From assembly GCF_018687715.1 (NCBI RefSeq), contig NC_056753.1, forward strand, positions 8,482,001-8,546,000: a DNA stretch of 64,000 nt. The letters are read 5' to 3'. This document shows positions 33,632 through 46,067 of this stretch, one piece after another (positions within the stretch are counted from its first letter, which is position 1; each line of letters opens with the position of its first letter). Position numbers and translations under genes: made by a program. Source of the DNA: Carya illinoinensis (Eukaryota > Streptophyta > Magnoliopsida > Fagales > Juglandaceae). The notes under the pieces are model-generated. The model was not told the DNA's origin and did not search any database. It was given only the letters and a program-made list of their open reading frames with translations.

Positions 33632-34199
33632 GGCTAAGTACTGACACATCAGTACTACTACTGTGTAAATTTAAAGAAAAACCATACATGCATGCACAGA
33701 AGGAAAAAGGTATTAAAACCATCCATCAATACACTTAATTAACGTTATTTTTCCATTCTTAAATATTATATGCATGAATTTACTGAGATTCTTCATTAAT
33801 TATATATGGATGAGATCTCATGGTCTGAAAATATATGGGAATATAATTATATATTTAATTATCATTAGTTATTAATTAGCATAGATTTTAATTTTTTCGA
33901 GAATATCTAATATGCAATCAGCAATTAGCTGCATGCATCACGAGAACATGGGAAAATGAAACTAGCTATAGCTAGCTAGCTAGGGTCATGTCACAACAAG
34001 AAAAATTAGTTTTTCTGGCTAAGTATACTACCGGCGGGTAAAATTTGGTCTCAAATATACTGTTTTTTAATTTCAGAAAAAGTCTTGCGTCAACATGAAA
34101 AAAATAGCCGGTAAAAATGATTATTTTCGGCGAGTTTAGTGCGCCGAAAATACTTGGCCGCAAATAACCCCGTTGGCCATTCCAAGGTCGACTTAATAG

Positions 34200-36660
34200 T
34201 ATTTTTGCTGTTATATGTTTTTGTTACAGCAACATTTTCTTACTTATTAAGGTGACTTTTAACTCGCCTTAATAACTTCTTCAGAAATCATTCCCCTGCC
34301 TTATTATTTTCCCACGCTCAATGCATTTTCCCTCTCTTTCTCGCTCGCTCTCTCTCTCTCTTTGGCTCTCGGGTTCTACAGGAGGGTTTCCGTTCAGAAT
34401 CCAGCGCCATCGTCAACTCGTCGGTGAGTTTGTCTTTACAACTTCTAGGCTCCGTTAATCTCTATCTCACTCTCTGTAACCTTCGCCGGTGAGTTGATTG
34501 TTTCTCACTTCCTTTTCTTTGTCGATCTCAATCGAAATTATGAAGATCTGGTAGGCCTAGTTTTTCTAGTTTTGTTACCCCTCGATCTTTCCATGGGAGT
34601 TCATATTGTTAAGTACAACATAAACATCGAGATATATCTATTATCATGTAAAATGCTGTCCTAGATTTAAACCTGAGTCCCACTTAGCCATCCATTGTAA
34701 TTTAGATACAATTTGAGTTTTTTTGGCACCAAAGAACTAAAATTAGAAGCGGATTTTGTTTCTTTAATTCCAAAAGTAGCGCAAAATCTTACTGAGCGGA
34801 CAAAAATGAGCTCAGTCTCGACCTTCTGATTAGACAAAAACGGCTCAAGGAAGTCTACATAAGAAGCCTCTCAAGAAGATTCTTCTGAAATTACCTAGAC
34901 TAGGCCGATACCTACTCTTTGGGTATGACTGCTACTGTAATGAATTATGGTCGACACCCTTGTAAGTTTGTAACAAGCTCTGCCGAAATAATGTAATTGT
35001 TTTTGTAATGCGCAGCAGGTGCTCGAGAATATTGCTTTGTGAAAGTTGTTAAGTTTAGTTTGCATATATACACATTCTTAATATCGTTCCCTGTTGTGTT
35101 GTCAAAAAAGTTTTTTCCATTTCGTACTTTCTTCGCGATCACCATACAAGAATGATTTGCATATCTGCCTATCACCCAGAGCGAGAGAGAGAATTCAATA
35201 AACGAAAAAAAGGCAAGATGATGAGATGATTGGTAGGCGTCCTGACCTTTGTTTTTATGCAGTTTGCTTTCTAGGTTTATTTGATGAATTATGGTACTTT
35301 CATGTGAACATGTAAACACAGTGGCTGTTTTAAAATTAACATTTATTTCCTCTTGCTTCAGTTTTTAAGCTGTTTGTTTCTTTCTTCTGCAGAGAAGTAA
35401 TATATCAGGCAAGAATGAGCGTATTCATTGTTCATTGAATATCAATACAAAAACTGGGCGCTTATCAGCTAGGAGACCAAATTTGCAGGTTCTTTTATAT
35501 TTTTTCACTTATCTTACAACTAATATACAAATAACAGAGCTAGATCTCTACTGCAAACTATTACAATTTTCAACCACATGATGTTTTCTTCTCAAATTAT
35601 TCTTTTGATGCACCAAGTTTCTAATATATATATCACAAACCAAGTTTCTAATTTTTTTTTTTTGTGTAGTCAAGATGAAAGAGGAAGAAATCTAGTAAGT
35701 TCATATTGAAATTTATTAGATATTAAAAATGTAATGTTCTTGCTTTCTGTAAATCAGAATCAGCGTGCCTTGTGATATACAATGGCTACTTATCAAAAAA
35801 CTTGGCATATATATATGCCTTGTGATATTCAATGGCTTTTTCCCAATTCTGTTCATAGGCTTTTTTGAGTGTTATTGCAGACTTGCAGTACCTTACGTGG
35901 GTGGCTTTTTTGAGTGTTTGTCACAACACGTTATAGTTTTTTCCAAATTAAAAAAGATAAACATGATTTGTGATCAAAACCACGCAATTTGACCTGCAGA
36001 CAAAAGAAATCTTAAAACCAAATAATAATTAGCTGTAATCAAGAGATCGACATATATAATAAAACCATGATCTGCTATATATGCTGATCTAACAATGATC
36101 TACTAATTCTCATAGTATGTTTTATAAGAGAAATAGGAAGAATTTCATGAGTGTTATTAGCATAAGTTTAAATAATTAAATTTATTTGTTACTTCCATTA
36201 TTTCAATATGTTATGCAAAAGTACTGCCGACGACATATATAATAAAAAGATCTATTTGATTGACATAAAGAACATTAGACTGAAGAATTAATATAATTAA
36301 AATAGTTCCTGCTTTTCAACCAAAAATAGGTCTCAATCGGAAAGGCATTGATGTTAATTAAAGACATAGAATAAATGATGTCATGATCTTATACATAATA
36401 ATAATAATAATAATAATAAAAATTCCGCACCCTACGGCCACAGGGTAGTGATTCAAAAACTTAATCTAGAGTACTTGTGAGTTGTCGGTATCAACTGTTA
36501 CATGCATGCATGGCACTATGGCAGCCACCAAACTCTTTGATCATTAGTAAATAATGATACACCACATTGAAGAGCGATGAGCAATAACACATACCCACAT
36601 GATTCTTTAAATGATCTTTTTCCCAATTTACCAATTTTTAACCTTTAGGTATTTTTCGTA
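34200..36660 (+). other. CACTA 5' region: promoter and probable non-coding exon
   Basis: A CT-rich block (34320-34375) and GC-richer sequence with GTCGGTGAGTTT, a good splice-donor context near 34421, suggest a promoter and a 5' UTR exon with a long intron. The rest is AT-rich with an (ATA)n run at 36400-36420. No coding frame is convincing. The interpretation rests on position upstream of the transposase gene. Confidence 0.35.
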
Positions 36661-36661
36661 G

Positions 36662-38570
36662 ATGGACAAGAGTTGGATGAAAATCACTGATAGATTTCGA
36701 TCCAGTGAATATGCGACAGGCGTTAAAGATTTCATTACTTTGGCTCGATCTCATTCTACAAGTGATGAAATTCGGTGTCCATGTACCCTATGTTCAAATA
36801 ATTATTTCCTACCTATAAGTCAGGTAGAGAGACATCTGTTCATTAAAGGTATTGAACCAACTTACACAACATGGATATTTCACGGCAAGGAGGAAGATTT
36901 ACCTTTTATTGATGATGACGATCTTCATAATCCCGAACAAGCTGATCCTTACATTGATGACATTGATGTTATGTTACAATTCATTCGGGCAGGGAATTTC
37001 CCTAATGTTCCTTCATCCGAGTCATTTTATGCCGGGTTTTCAACCTCAATCGGAAGTGAATCAACCATGAATTTTGACCAGTTTTTGGTTGATTCACAGC
37101 GTCCTCTTTATGAAGGTTGTTCCAAGTATTCTAAACTTTCATTTTCAGTTAAGTTGCTGCACATTAAAACACTTGGTGGCTGGAGTGTAAAGTCATTTGA
37201 CATGCTTCTTCAAGTATTACAGTCAACTTTTCCGAATGCTCTTTTACCGAAGTCATATCAAGAGGCACGGAACTTAGAGCGAGGCCTGGGATTTTCTTAC
37301 ACAAAAATACATGCTTGTCCAAATGATTACATACTTTATTGGAGGGAAAATTCAAAGAAACAAGAGTGCCCTAAATGTAAGTCATCAAGATGGATATTCA
37401 GTAACAATAAGCAACGACAAATTCCTCAAAAGGTTCTACGACATTTTCCGCTACAGCCAAGGTTGCAGAGATTGTTTATGTCACGTAAAACGACAGCTAA
37501 TATGAGGTGGCATAGGGATCAGCGTGTCAATGAGGAAGGCATTCAAAGGCATCCTGCTGATTCTGAGATCAATGAGTTCAATCATATTCGGTATGAACTT
37601 CACAAAATATACAAGAGTTACAAGATGAACAAAGAAGCTCTTGCGAATGTGCCAGAGTTGGTAACACTAGCTACTTGGGTGAAGTTATGCGCTCGATGGT
37701 CAAGCGCGGAATTTAGGGTAAGTCTAATCGATGTTGATTGTGCTATTTTTTATATGTTTATGATCTAGTTGTGTTAATACAAGTCTGTGAATTGTAGATG
37801 ATATCTGAGAAAAATAAAAGTAATAGAGCGAAGCAACAAACAAACCACACGGCTGGACGAACCTCCTTCGTAAGACTAATGCAAATGAGGGTACGAATTT
37901 TATTCAGATTTATACATGTTGTTTGCTAATTTTAATCGACAAATGTTGGAAGTAACATATTATTTGATGATTTGAACCGACAAATGGTATTAATCCCTGC
38001 TTGCATTTGTAGTCTAAGAGTGATGAGCACTTTATTGATTTCTTTAAAGAGGTGAGGTGGAGTAAGAAGAAGGGTAAATTTGTGACTCCAGTGACGGAAA
38101 AGAAACATGTGAGTGACTTTGAATGAATCCGTTTGTACGTATTATTTACCTTGTAGTTTTGAACGAATCCATGTGTACATATTAACGTGTGATTTCACTT
38201 CCTTGAATAGAATGAAATGGTTGCCAAGTACTCTAAGTTAGAGCCTGAGAAGCAGACTAAGGATGTTACTGCATCAATCTTTAGGGAGGTACTAGGGCAC
38301 AGGCCAGGGTATGCAAGGGGGTTGGGGGAGATGGTTATCCCCGAGTCATCTAGACAGAACACTGCAGAAAAATTTGCAGCATTAACAGAACGTGCAGAGA
38401 GGCATGAGAAGGATGCTGAGTATTACAAGAATCAATTGGAAGAATTACGAGGGAATGTAGAGAAAGTGTTGGCGAAGCAAGCCGAATACGACAAATTATT
38501 AAGTTCATACATGGAATCACAGAGGCAAGCCCAAGGAGAGTCTCATAGAGAAAGTCAAGGACTTGCATAG
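36662..38570 (+). CDS. Fused CACTA transposase-derived protein (tnpD N-terminus + TNP1-like C-terminus)
   Basis: Predicted exons 36662-37717, 37798-37890, 38013-38108 and 38211-38570 join in phase 0 at GT..AG borders, giving 534 residues without a stop. Residues 1-78 are a Transpos_assoc domain (MDKSWM, CPCTLCSNN, TTWIFHG). Residues 140-300 are the start of a tnp2/Transposase_21 domain (HIKTLGGWSVKSFD, CPNDYILYWREN, CPKCKSSRW). At about residue 300 the sequence jumps after RHPADSE to a TNP1/Transposase_24-type segment (YELHKIYKSYKMNKEALANV, KQQTNHTAGRTSFVRLM, ASIFREVLGHRPGYARG), which ends in a coiled coil (EKFAALTERAERHEKDAEYY). The DDE catalytic core is absent. In En/Spm these two parts come from one transcription unit by alternative splicing, so an internal deletion explains the fusion. 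Expression is unproven. Confidence 0.75.
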
Positions 38571-38681
38571 GCAGTTCCATTTTTAGTCAATAAGTTTTTT
38601 GTGAGTTTTTTGTATGACTTTGGTTTCTGTAGGTTGGGACCAAATCAAGAAGTGAAAAAGGTGCGTATCTATGATTCTCTA

Positions 38682-38684
<3 letters not shown>

Positions 38685-38741
<57 letters not shown>
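38685..38741. repeat. (TA)n microsatellite in CACTA 3' region
   Basis: About 56 bp of pure AT repeat lies downstream of the transposase-derived gene, within its probable 3' untranslated region. Confidence 0.95.
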
Positions 38742-38744
<3 letters not shown>

Positions 38745-39837
38745 AAAATATTAATTAGTCCCCTTAAATATTGCTCTTTTTCTTATCATATCGCAAAATT
38801 GCATGTTTTTTGTGATTTTCTAAGTACCTCAATGATTAATATGACTTACATGATAGGATGGAACCATCACGTCATCTAATACTCATGGACTATCTACAAG
38901 TAAAGATAGATGCATTCTTTAGATATTGAGAGGAAGCTACTTTAAAAATGATATGGGTATACATTATATTTTGGTTTTTGAAGTCCTTTCCTAATTTTGT
39001 AGTTGCAATTTAAATTTCTGTTGGGCTTTGGAAACTAAAGAAAAATTTGTGAATCTAAATTTTTGCAGCTTTGAGATCAATGAAGGAGGCTTCCAGTTTT
39101 CAGATGAAGAGGTATACCTTAAGGTTTTGAGATGAAGAAGGCAGCTTCCATGATGATCAAGACTTGCTTAGGAAATCCTTGTTACACAATAAAGTTGAGG
39201 AGTACACATGTAAACTTACATTGATCCATTAATGTGGGATGTTGGGTTGAATTTCAAATAGCACTTTTTATGATGAATGAATAATATACCGATACATGTT
39301 GGGGATATTTGAAACACTTATATCATGTAAACGATTAATTCATGATATTGAATGCTTATTAGGGAATATGTTGATCTATTATATGCGTTGGCTATTGTAT
39401 CTAATGGGGGACTTCAGGTGTTTAAAAAACAAAATAAGAGGCTGAAATGGTAAATAATTGTAAATAGAAGCAGGAAAATGTTTTTGCGGCAACTTATAGT
39501 CGCAGCTAATATATGGTCGCCGGAAATAGTGACTTTTCTTGTAGTGTTGTAAAAGGAAAATGACAGAAGGATAATTTTCTCTCGGAAAAAAAAAATAGAA
39601 AATAAGAAAAAGAAAGAAAGAAAAATTTCTTAGAGATATAAAGCCTAAGGTTTTTGGAAACATATGCAAGAAATGACAACGTGTTGCCAACTTCAATTTA
39701 ATTCATATATTTGCAATATATATATATTCTCAATAAAAGGAGAGGTGGAGCGACTTGGACTTTATGACCATAGGAGCCATTATTCACTGCGAACTATATA
39801 TTTGCAAAAGTTTAATCACACATTACAAGTGTTGTAC

Positions 39838-39849
39838 ATGGGCGTGCTG
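39838..39849 (+). repeat. Target-site duplication of inverted non-LTR element, left
   Basis: ATGGGCGTGCTG pairs with ATGGGCGCGCTG at 40800-40811, one mismatch in 12. The two copies flank the poly(T)-started element exactly. Confidence 0.85.
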
Positions 39850-40799
39850 TTTTTTTTTTTTTTTATGGAAATATACTTCATTGCATTTATTCAATAAGTG
39901 AAGTTACAACTGTGACTTATAAGTCAAGAGAACTCGACTATAAAATCAACTAACGCAGCTGCTCAGGAGCTTCTCCACACACAAAGTGACGGACATTGTC
40001 TAAGAACTTCTAAAACTCTCAAAAGAGAGAGTAACAGCTCTGTATGACCAGAGACTGGATGGCTCCTCCTACCTCCAAGAAGGCGGACTATGGAGACAAA
40101 TGCTATGAACAAATGGTCCAATAGCATATAACCTAGACGAAAACCTAAAGACACAGACAACCTACAAAACAAAAACCAACAACGACAAAAACAAAAACAA
40201 CCACGAGCACGACTTGAGCTTCGACGGCACACCCTCCACAGGCAATCGGCATAACGAGCCCTAATGGCACGAGCACCCAGCTTGCGTATGGACCACAAAA
40301 ACCTCCTCAACGAAAGCCGGCCGTACGTACACCGACCATAGCAACGTCCACTGCTCTTAACCCTTTGCCTCAGATTGGGGCCGCCCAACATCTCATCACC
40401 TCACCGTGGACTTCAAACACAGCAGCAAAAACAGACCCACTGAAACACCGAGAGCCAACACAGAAACACCAAAAGCCAACACAGCAACTCGGCGGCAAAA
40501 AAACCAACACAAAAGCACCAACAGACCCACTGAAACCAGGGGTAGAAGACACAAAAACCAGAGGTCCCTAGTGGCACCGACACCAACAGAGGCGGAAAAC
40601 CCCAGCAGACCCACTGAAAACTAACCCAAAATACACCAACACAAACCAGACCCACTGAGAGAAGCTGGAGGAGAGCCGACGGTCGGAATGCGCTTTCCCG
40701 AAGTCCGGGGTCCCAGAAAAGCCTAGTTTTGAAACGGCCGGTTGGTCCCTGGTGGCGCGTGGCGGCCACGCTCTGGAGCGACCGAGACTTCGTCCCGCG
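39850..40799 (-). mobile_element. Polyadenylated non-LTR element, minus copy
   Basis: The poly(A) tail appears as a poly(T) run starting at 39850, and a 12-bp target duplication flanks the element. The 3' part on the minus strand matches the plus copy at 26905-27058. The 5' part is GC-rich and differs from the plus copy. It carries four copies of TTTCAGTGGGTCTG or close variants (plus-strand positions 40432, 40522, 40606 and 40648). Open frames there (for example 40769-40413) are Val/Cys/Phe-rich and unrecognised. No RT or endonuclease is present. At 950 bp it is longer than usual SINEs. Confidence 0.8.
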
Positions 40800-40811
40800 A
40801 TGGGCGCGCTG
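40800..40811 (+). repeat. Target-site duplication of inverted non-LTR element, right
   Basis: ATGGGCGCGCTG, followed by TTTGATTCG, lies at the 5' end of the minus-strand element. Confidence 0.85.
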
Positions 40812-41399
40812 TTTGATTCGAAGAATCTAACAATTATTTTGATATCTCCATTCTTATAAATGTGATACTATACTTTGAAAATCTGGATATTAGAAAACTT
40901 GACTAAATTCATGTTTGAGCAATTAGAATGTATTATGAGAATCTAAAAGGATTTCTACGATGATTCTCGTGCATGTTTTATTTATTCCTATATATATTAT
41001 TATTCATTAATTATCTTTTTTCCCTAAAAATCTTTGTATTTAGGGGAGAAAATAGTCTCCAACATTACCCGTATTGCTGTATATGTGCATTTAAGTGAAG
41101 TAAAAAGCTATTTTTATTGCAGTGTGTAAGGGATTATAAAATTCCTAAAACTAAGACTTGAAAGGAAAAAAAAGAATAAAAACTGTACAAATCTATACAA
41201 TGCTAAGACTACCATACAAAAAAGTCATATATACAAAGCTAAAGCACTATATCAAAGAATAGTCCGTATATATTATGCCTAAACTTTGGCAACCCAGCGA
41301 ATTAGCATCTTTTCACAACCGAGTCAGTTTCAAATACAAGCTGAGTCAATTTCAAATAATGCGCAGAAGTAGTATATAGTCCTCTCTTCTTGAAGGGTG
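40812..41399. other. AT-rich DNA, no gene recognised
   Basis: The stretch lies between the non-LTR element and the decayed LINE. The last part may be the LINE 5' untranslated region, but no boundary is visible. Confidence 0.5.
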
Positions 41400-41465
41400 A
41401 GGTTTTGACTTTGCTATGAGAAAAGTGAGTCTCTCAGTTTTTCTTAAACTGTAGAGGCACAAATA

Positions 41466-42718
41466 GAGTCTGAATTAGAGAGATTATGGAAAGATTTTAC
41501 CCTCACAGAACAAGAGAAACATGGCATAACAGTTGCAAAAGCAGATGTCGAAGCAGCAACAAGTACAAAAAGGTTTTGCTTAATGCTCTTGGTGGTTTCT
41601 GACTGCATGATAAACAAAAAAGCTTTTCATGATATAATGTCAAAGATATGGAGCTTAGGGGACTGGTTGTAGTTCAAGGAAATGGGGAACAACAAGTTTA
41701 TGGTGGAGTTCCAATGTGAACAAGATAAGATCAAAGTCATCTAGGGTAGACCATGGACCTTTGACAGGCTCTTAGTCTGAATGAAGGATGTGGACTGGAT
41801 GATCTCTCCCAATGAGATAGAGTTTGCTCAAGAGTCTTTCTGGATTCAAATCCATAACATGCCATTGGGAAGCATGAACTCAGACAAAGGCACCCAAGTT
41901 GGAAAAGGAATAGGTGAGGTTATAGAGTTTGACTCTAATAACTCAGGTTGTTCATGGGGTCCTTTTCTTCGCTTGAAGGTTCGCATTAACATCATTGAAC
42001 CTTTTATTCGAGGCAGATTCCTGAACCTTGATGACAAAATACTATGGCTCCCAGTCAAGTATGAGAGGCTACCATCTTTCTGCTTCCATTGTGGAACCAT
42101 CAAACACAAGCAAGGTGGTTGTCCCAAGCTAACCAGAGGGAACGGTGACTCATACAAACGTGAGTATGCCTAGCTTCAAGCCACTACTCCAAAACCTGGT
42201 ACCTTCTCGACCAAGAGGTATGAAGGTGGAGGAAGGGGTGATACAGACCTCCCATGAAGGAAAGAGGTTCCAGGTGATGATGACACAGCTAGCAAAGCCA
42301 AACTAGGACCTGTCTCAGCAGCTTTTTCCTCTAGCAATGCTAGCCTTTTGGATGCTAACAAGGAAAATTTCCATTCTAGGAAAGTTGAAAGCACCTGTCA
42401 AAAACCAAAGATAGATAAAAAAGGGTCTATGCAGGAAGCTACTCAAGCAAAAATAGAAGACCTACCCTCTATCCTAACACAATTTGAGAAACATTCAAAC
42501 CTTGCCACTTTGCAGACTCTGCTCTCTTCCGAGATCTTGGGTCTTAACAAGGGTAGGGCCTTAACTCTAACTAAGACTGGAAAATACAAAAGAACTAAGG
42601 GCCAGCCAAGCAAGGCCCTTCGCGATAGGGCCCTTCTAAATGATGTTGGCCCATCTCTAGCCTCTCAAGCTAACTCTCTTAATCAATTCCTGCGATCACA
42701 ACAGCTAGCAAAACCATA
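41466..42718 (+). pseudogene. LINE ORF1 remnant (DUF4283 plus zinc knuckle)
   Basis: The frame begins ESELERLWKDFTLTEQEK and carries the DUF4283 fold seen at the start of plant LINE ORF1 and related gag-like proteins, with GDWL, PWTFDRLLV and SFWIQIHNMPLG. Stops lie near 41671, 41743 and 41778. A CCHC knuckle CFHCGTIKHKQGGC (C-X2-C-X4-H-X4-C, about 42091-42132) follows. The Lys/Ser-rich tail continues to 42718 after a frame change near 42170. The live protein would bind element RNA. Confidence 0.88.
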
Positions 42719-42944
42719 GAAGAACAAGTGGAAGAGATGAGCTCAAGATCAGAAGTAGCAACTTAGAGACAGTGCTGATGAAGATCTTATCATGGATTGT
42801 GCTAAAAAAAACATCAAAAAGAGGGGTGGCCTCTACTACAACTAGCTCAGGTCCCCTAAAAAAACAGAAGCAAAGAGAGTGGCTAGAAAGAAATGACTCA
42901 ACAAACCAAAGGGTACTGGCTACCAAGCAGCATCACCAAAAGCT

Positions 42945-43397
42945 ATGATTTGTCTAAGTTGGAACTGTTGAGGGCTCGGAAACCCTTGGATAGTTAATGA
43001 CCTTCATCTCATGGTGCAATGTAATTTCCCAGCCTTTATTTTCTTGATGGAAACAAAGTTCAAGAGACAAAAGGTGGAAAGGGTCAAACAGATAGTGAAG
43101 CTACAAAACAGTTTTGTGGTTGATTGTAAGGGCCTTAGTGGTGGTATGGTCTTCTTTGGAATGATGAAGTGGAGGCCGAAGTTCACTCTTACTCTTGAAA
43201 CCATATTTCACTCCTGCTGAAAGGGACAAGAAAAGAAGAGGACTTGCTATTGACAGGGTTCTATGGCTCACCAGTTACTGCTAGTAGACCTTCTAGTTGG
43301 TCCTTGTTAAGAGCTACTAAGCCTGTGAACTTAAAGGGTTGGCTATGTATTGGGGACTTTAATGAGGTCCTTAATTTGGGAGATAAAAGTGGTGTTC
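42945..43397 (+). pseudogene. LINE ORF2 endonuclease, N-terminal part
   Basis: The start MICLSWNC at 42945 gives the apurinic-type endonuclease opening with its catalytic Asn. A TGA stop follows at once. FLMETKFKRQ (near 43040) carries the catalytic Glu. LTGFYGSP and CIGDFNEVLNLGDKSG (43340-43393) follow. The sequence stops exactly at the TG of the inserted LTR and resumes at about 49680. Confidence 0.9.
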
Positions 43398-46067
43398 TGA
43401 TTGAGCTGAAATATTGCATAGTTTAGCTATTTAAAACCAATGTATTTTAAATTCTTCGTGACACTATTATTGGTTTTATATAGAAAAATAGTTAATAAGC
43501 ATAAATACGAGTTGTAATTTTTAATTGATTGATATCATGTTTATGCTTAATTTTATAACTATGATTTAATGGGACAATATTTCCTCACATATATAGTCTA
43601 TTTTTGATAATCTATTTTTCTTTTAATTTATTTTTGGGTGTTATTTCTTTCTTTTTATTTTCAGCTTAAATAAAATTCAAATGGGATCCGGTTGGAACTT
43701 TTGATCAAAAGTGCATATTAATTGAGAGGATTGAAAAGAAAGAAGCGATGTACTTGGACAGTTGAAAAATAAGACAAAATGAAGAATCAGTGGTTATTTT
43801 CTTCTTTTGATTATTCAAAATGCATGTGATCTTCATGGTTGAATGAAAGTCACGGAGGCTTGAGAATTTTTGGTGGTGCAACATTAAAGTCATACAAAGG
43901 GGCCAAATTACGGCAAAAGTGAAAATAGAAATGAATTTTCGATAGAAGTGTGAATGTAATTGGGCGGCTGCTTGTTTGGCTTAACTTTCATCGGTTGGTG
44001 CAGCTAAATTTGATAGGCAAAGCAGAATAAAATAAATTTGGTGTCGGCTAGAATTAAGGTGAGGAACATGTGATTGATTGGAGGGCTGCTTTTGAAGTGT
44101 GAAGACGTGCTTGAGTTTTCAACCAAGTGTGAGTCGGTTATTGAAGATGGAATTCGGCTGGGTTAATTTTATTGAAGATGGAATTCGGCTGGTTAAATTG
44201 AATGGAGGAAGGGCAGCACCAACTTGAGACAAAGAAGAGCCGTGTGGGAGTTTTCAACAAGGGAGACGTGCTGTTTTTTTTGTGTGCTGAAATCAGAAAT
44301 TGAGGGGAGATGTCCAGTTGTTTTAGAAGAGAGGCAACAAGTCTATAAAGCAGGAGGTGTTGTGCTGGACGTAAAGGAAAGGAGTAGCAGTCGGTGGGTG
44401 CAAGAGTTGAGAGAAAAGTGTAGGAAAATCGATGGTGATTGAAAGAAAAAAGAATTGTGATTGGAGGAGGGAGTTTGTACGACTAGAAGCAGCTACATAT
44501 ATATATATATATATATATATGTTGCTGGACGTAAAGGAAAGGGGTAGCAATCAGTGGGTAAGGATTTGAGGGACAGGTTACGTGGGGGATAGAGAGGAGT
44601 TGAGGTGTGTTGGTCATGAGTAGAGAGGGAGAGAAGAGATAGATGTGTCGGTGCAGATTATTCCTCTATGAGTTAAGAGTCGGTCAGTGCATAATTGAAT
44701 TGGTGAGAGGTGATTTGTTGGAGTTAAAGGTTGGAGAGAGGGAGAGTGAGACGTGGGAAGAGATATAGAGAGAATTACGTAAAGGTGATTAGCTGGAGTT
44801 AAAGGGAGAGGGCTGGAATTATTTTTTCTTGGAGGAGTGTAGTCGGTTTGATGTAAGTGAGGTGGAGTTTGCTGAGAGTAAAAACCCATTGAATCCGTCG
44901 GTCCTAAGCAAGCAAAAAGAGAGAAAAGTCATGATGGCCAGACCATTAGTCGGTGGGGATTTATTTTTCTTGATGAGGGAGAGATGTCGGTGCTTGAGTC
45001 TTGATTAAAAGAAAAAAGAGGAAGTCGGTTTCTTAGTGGGAGAGCAAGTCGGTTTCTTATTTTTTATTGGATGGAATAAATTCATGTGTTGGAATTGAAT
45101 AGAGTTGGGATGTGTGAGTGGAAGAAAGGGAGGTGTTGTTCTGGGATAGAGAGGAAGACGTGGAGGGAGTTTGATGGGGGATGAGATGTGAAGTGGTAGT
45201 TAAGTTTTTGTTGTTTAGTTTTAGAGTCGGGTGAGACGGACTCAGCGCTCTGTTCTTATTTTCATTATGTTGGTTTCCATTTCCTTGCTTTTCATTCGGA
45301 GTGGATGTTTTTCACTTGTGGCATAAAGCTCTTGTATTGATTCATTTTCGTTTAGAAGAGACAGATGGAATTCAATCTATGATTTATTCCTCTGTAACAG
45401 CTGGATTTTCAGATTTTTGTTGATTTTAAGTTATTTCCTAGTATTTCTTGTATCTCATTTTAGTTTTCTAATGAATAATATTTATATGATTTCTATAGCA
45501 CTTATAATAAATATGATTGGCTAAATTTTCATACTAAGGTTAGAGGTGAAATTTAATGATTTAAATATTATTTTCAGATACACGTAAAATTTATTCTGCG
45601 AGCTTGATCGATTGAAGGATTTTATTATTGGATATTTTGATTATCTATATACTCATCTTGATTCATTGTGATTTTCGAATATAGTGAATGCTTGAGGAAT
45701 CCCTGTGGTATTCAAATAGATTTGTAAATGTTTTAATCATCAATCGTTCACGCTCAATCATAAGCGATTATTTTTCTTTTTCTTAAATACTAAATCTTCC
45801 AATTAAACGGAATCATTATTCTAATTTAATTGAAGTAAATCGATCGGAAACAATATCATAAATTATTAGACGGATCCTCGAAACCTTAGTCTTTCTCCAT
45901 ATTAATTTATTTTATCATTTTAGTTTGATTCAGTTATTTTATCAATCTTCATCTGATTGCACGTTTCTTTTAGTAATTTCGTTTCATTGTCTGAATTTAT
46001 TTCCCTTATCACAAAAGTCAATCACTGTGGATTCGATCCTGTAAGATACTACAACACCTGTATACTT
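43398..46067 (+). repeat. 5' LTR of giant-LTR element
   Basis: The LTR aligns over its whole length with 46925-49628. It contains a TATAAA motif (44345), an (AT)n run at 44497-44521 and many GTCGG-type motifs. Short open frames on both strands are shared by the two LTRs but match nothing known. Confidence 0.88.

Larger units (their letters stand above)
33992..39546 (+). mobile_element. CACTA (En/Spm) transposon
   Basis: The termini are CACAACAAGAAAA (33992) and, on the other strand, CACTACAAGAAAA (39546): 13-bp inverted repeats with one mismatch. Subterminal CCGGCG, GCCGGTAAAA and CGCCGAAAAT motifs follow. Unit A is uninterrupted here (GCTAGGGTGTTGTAAAAGG). Flanking triplets TGT and TTG are not identical. 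The element encodes a Transpos_assoc plus tnp2-like segment joined to a TNP1-like segment (36662-38570) and lacks the catalytic core, so it is an internally deleted, non-autonomous copy. Confidence 0.9.
27074..39835. repeat. Segmental duplication, unit B (dead protease copy)
   Basis: This unit is collinear with unit A once the copia (28674-33190) and CACTA (33992-39546) insertions are removed. The left edge starts exactly after the poly(A) of the plus-strand non-LTR element. The right edge runs up to the target duplication of the inverted non-LTR element. Both neighbours point their poly(A) ends inward. Confidence 0.85.

Noticed and set aside
44224..44889. Protein-coding genes inside the giant LTR
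   Set aside because: The frames are shared by both LTRs only because the LTRs are recent copies; they include AT repeats and no domain.
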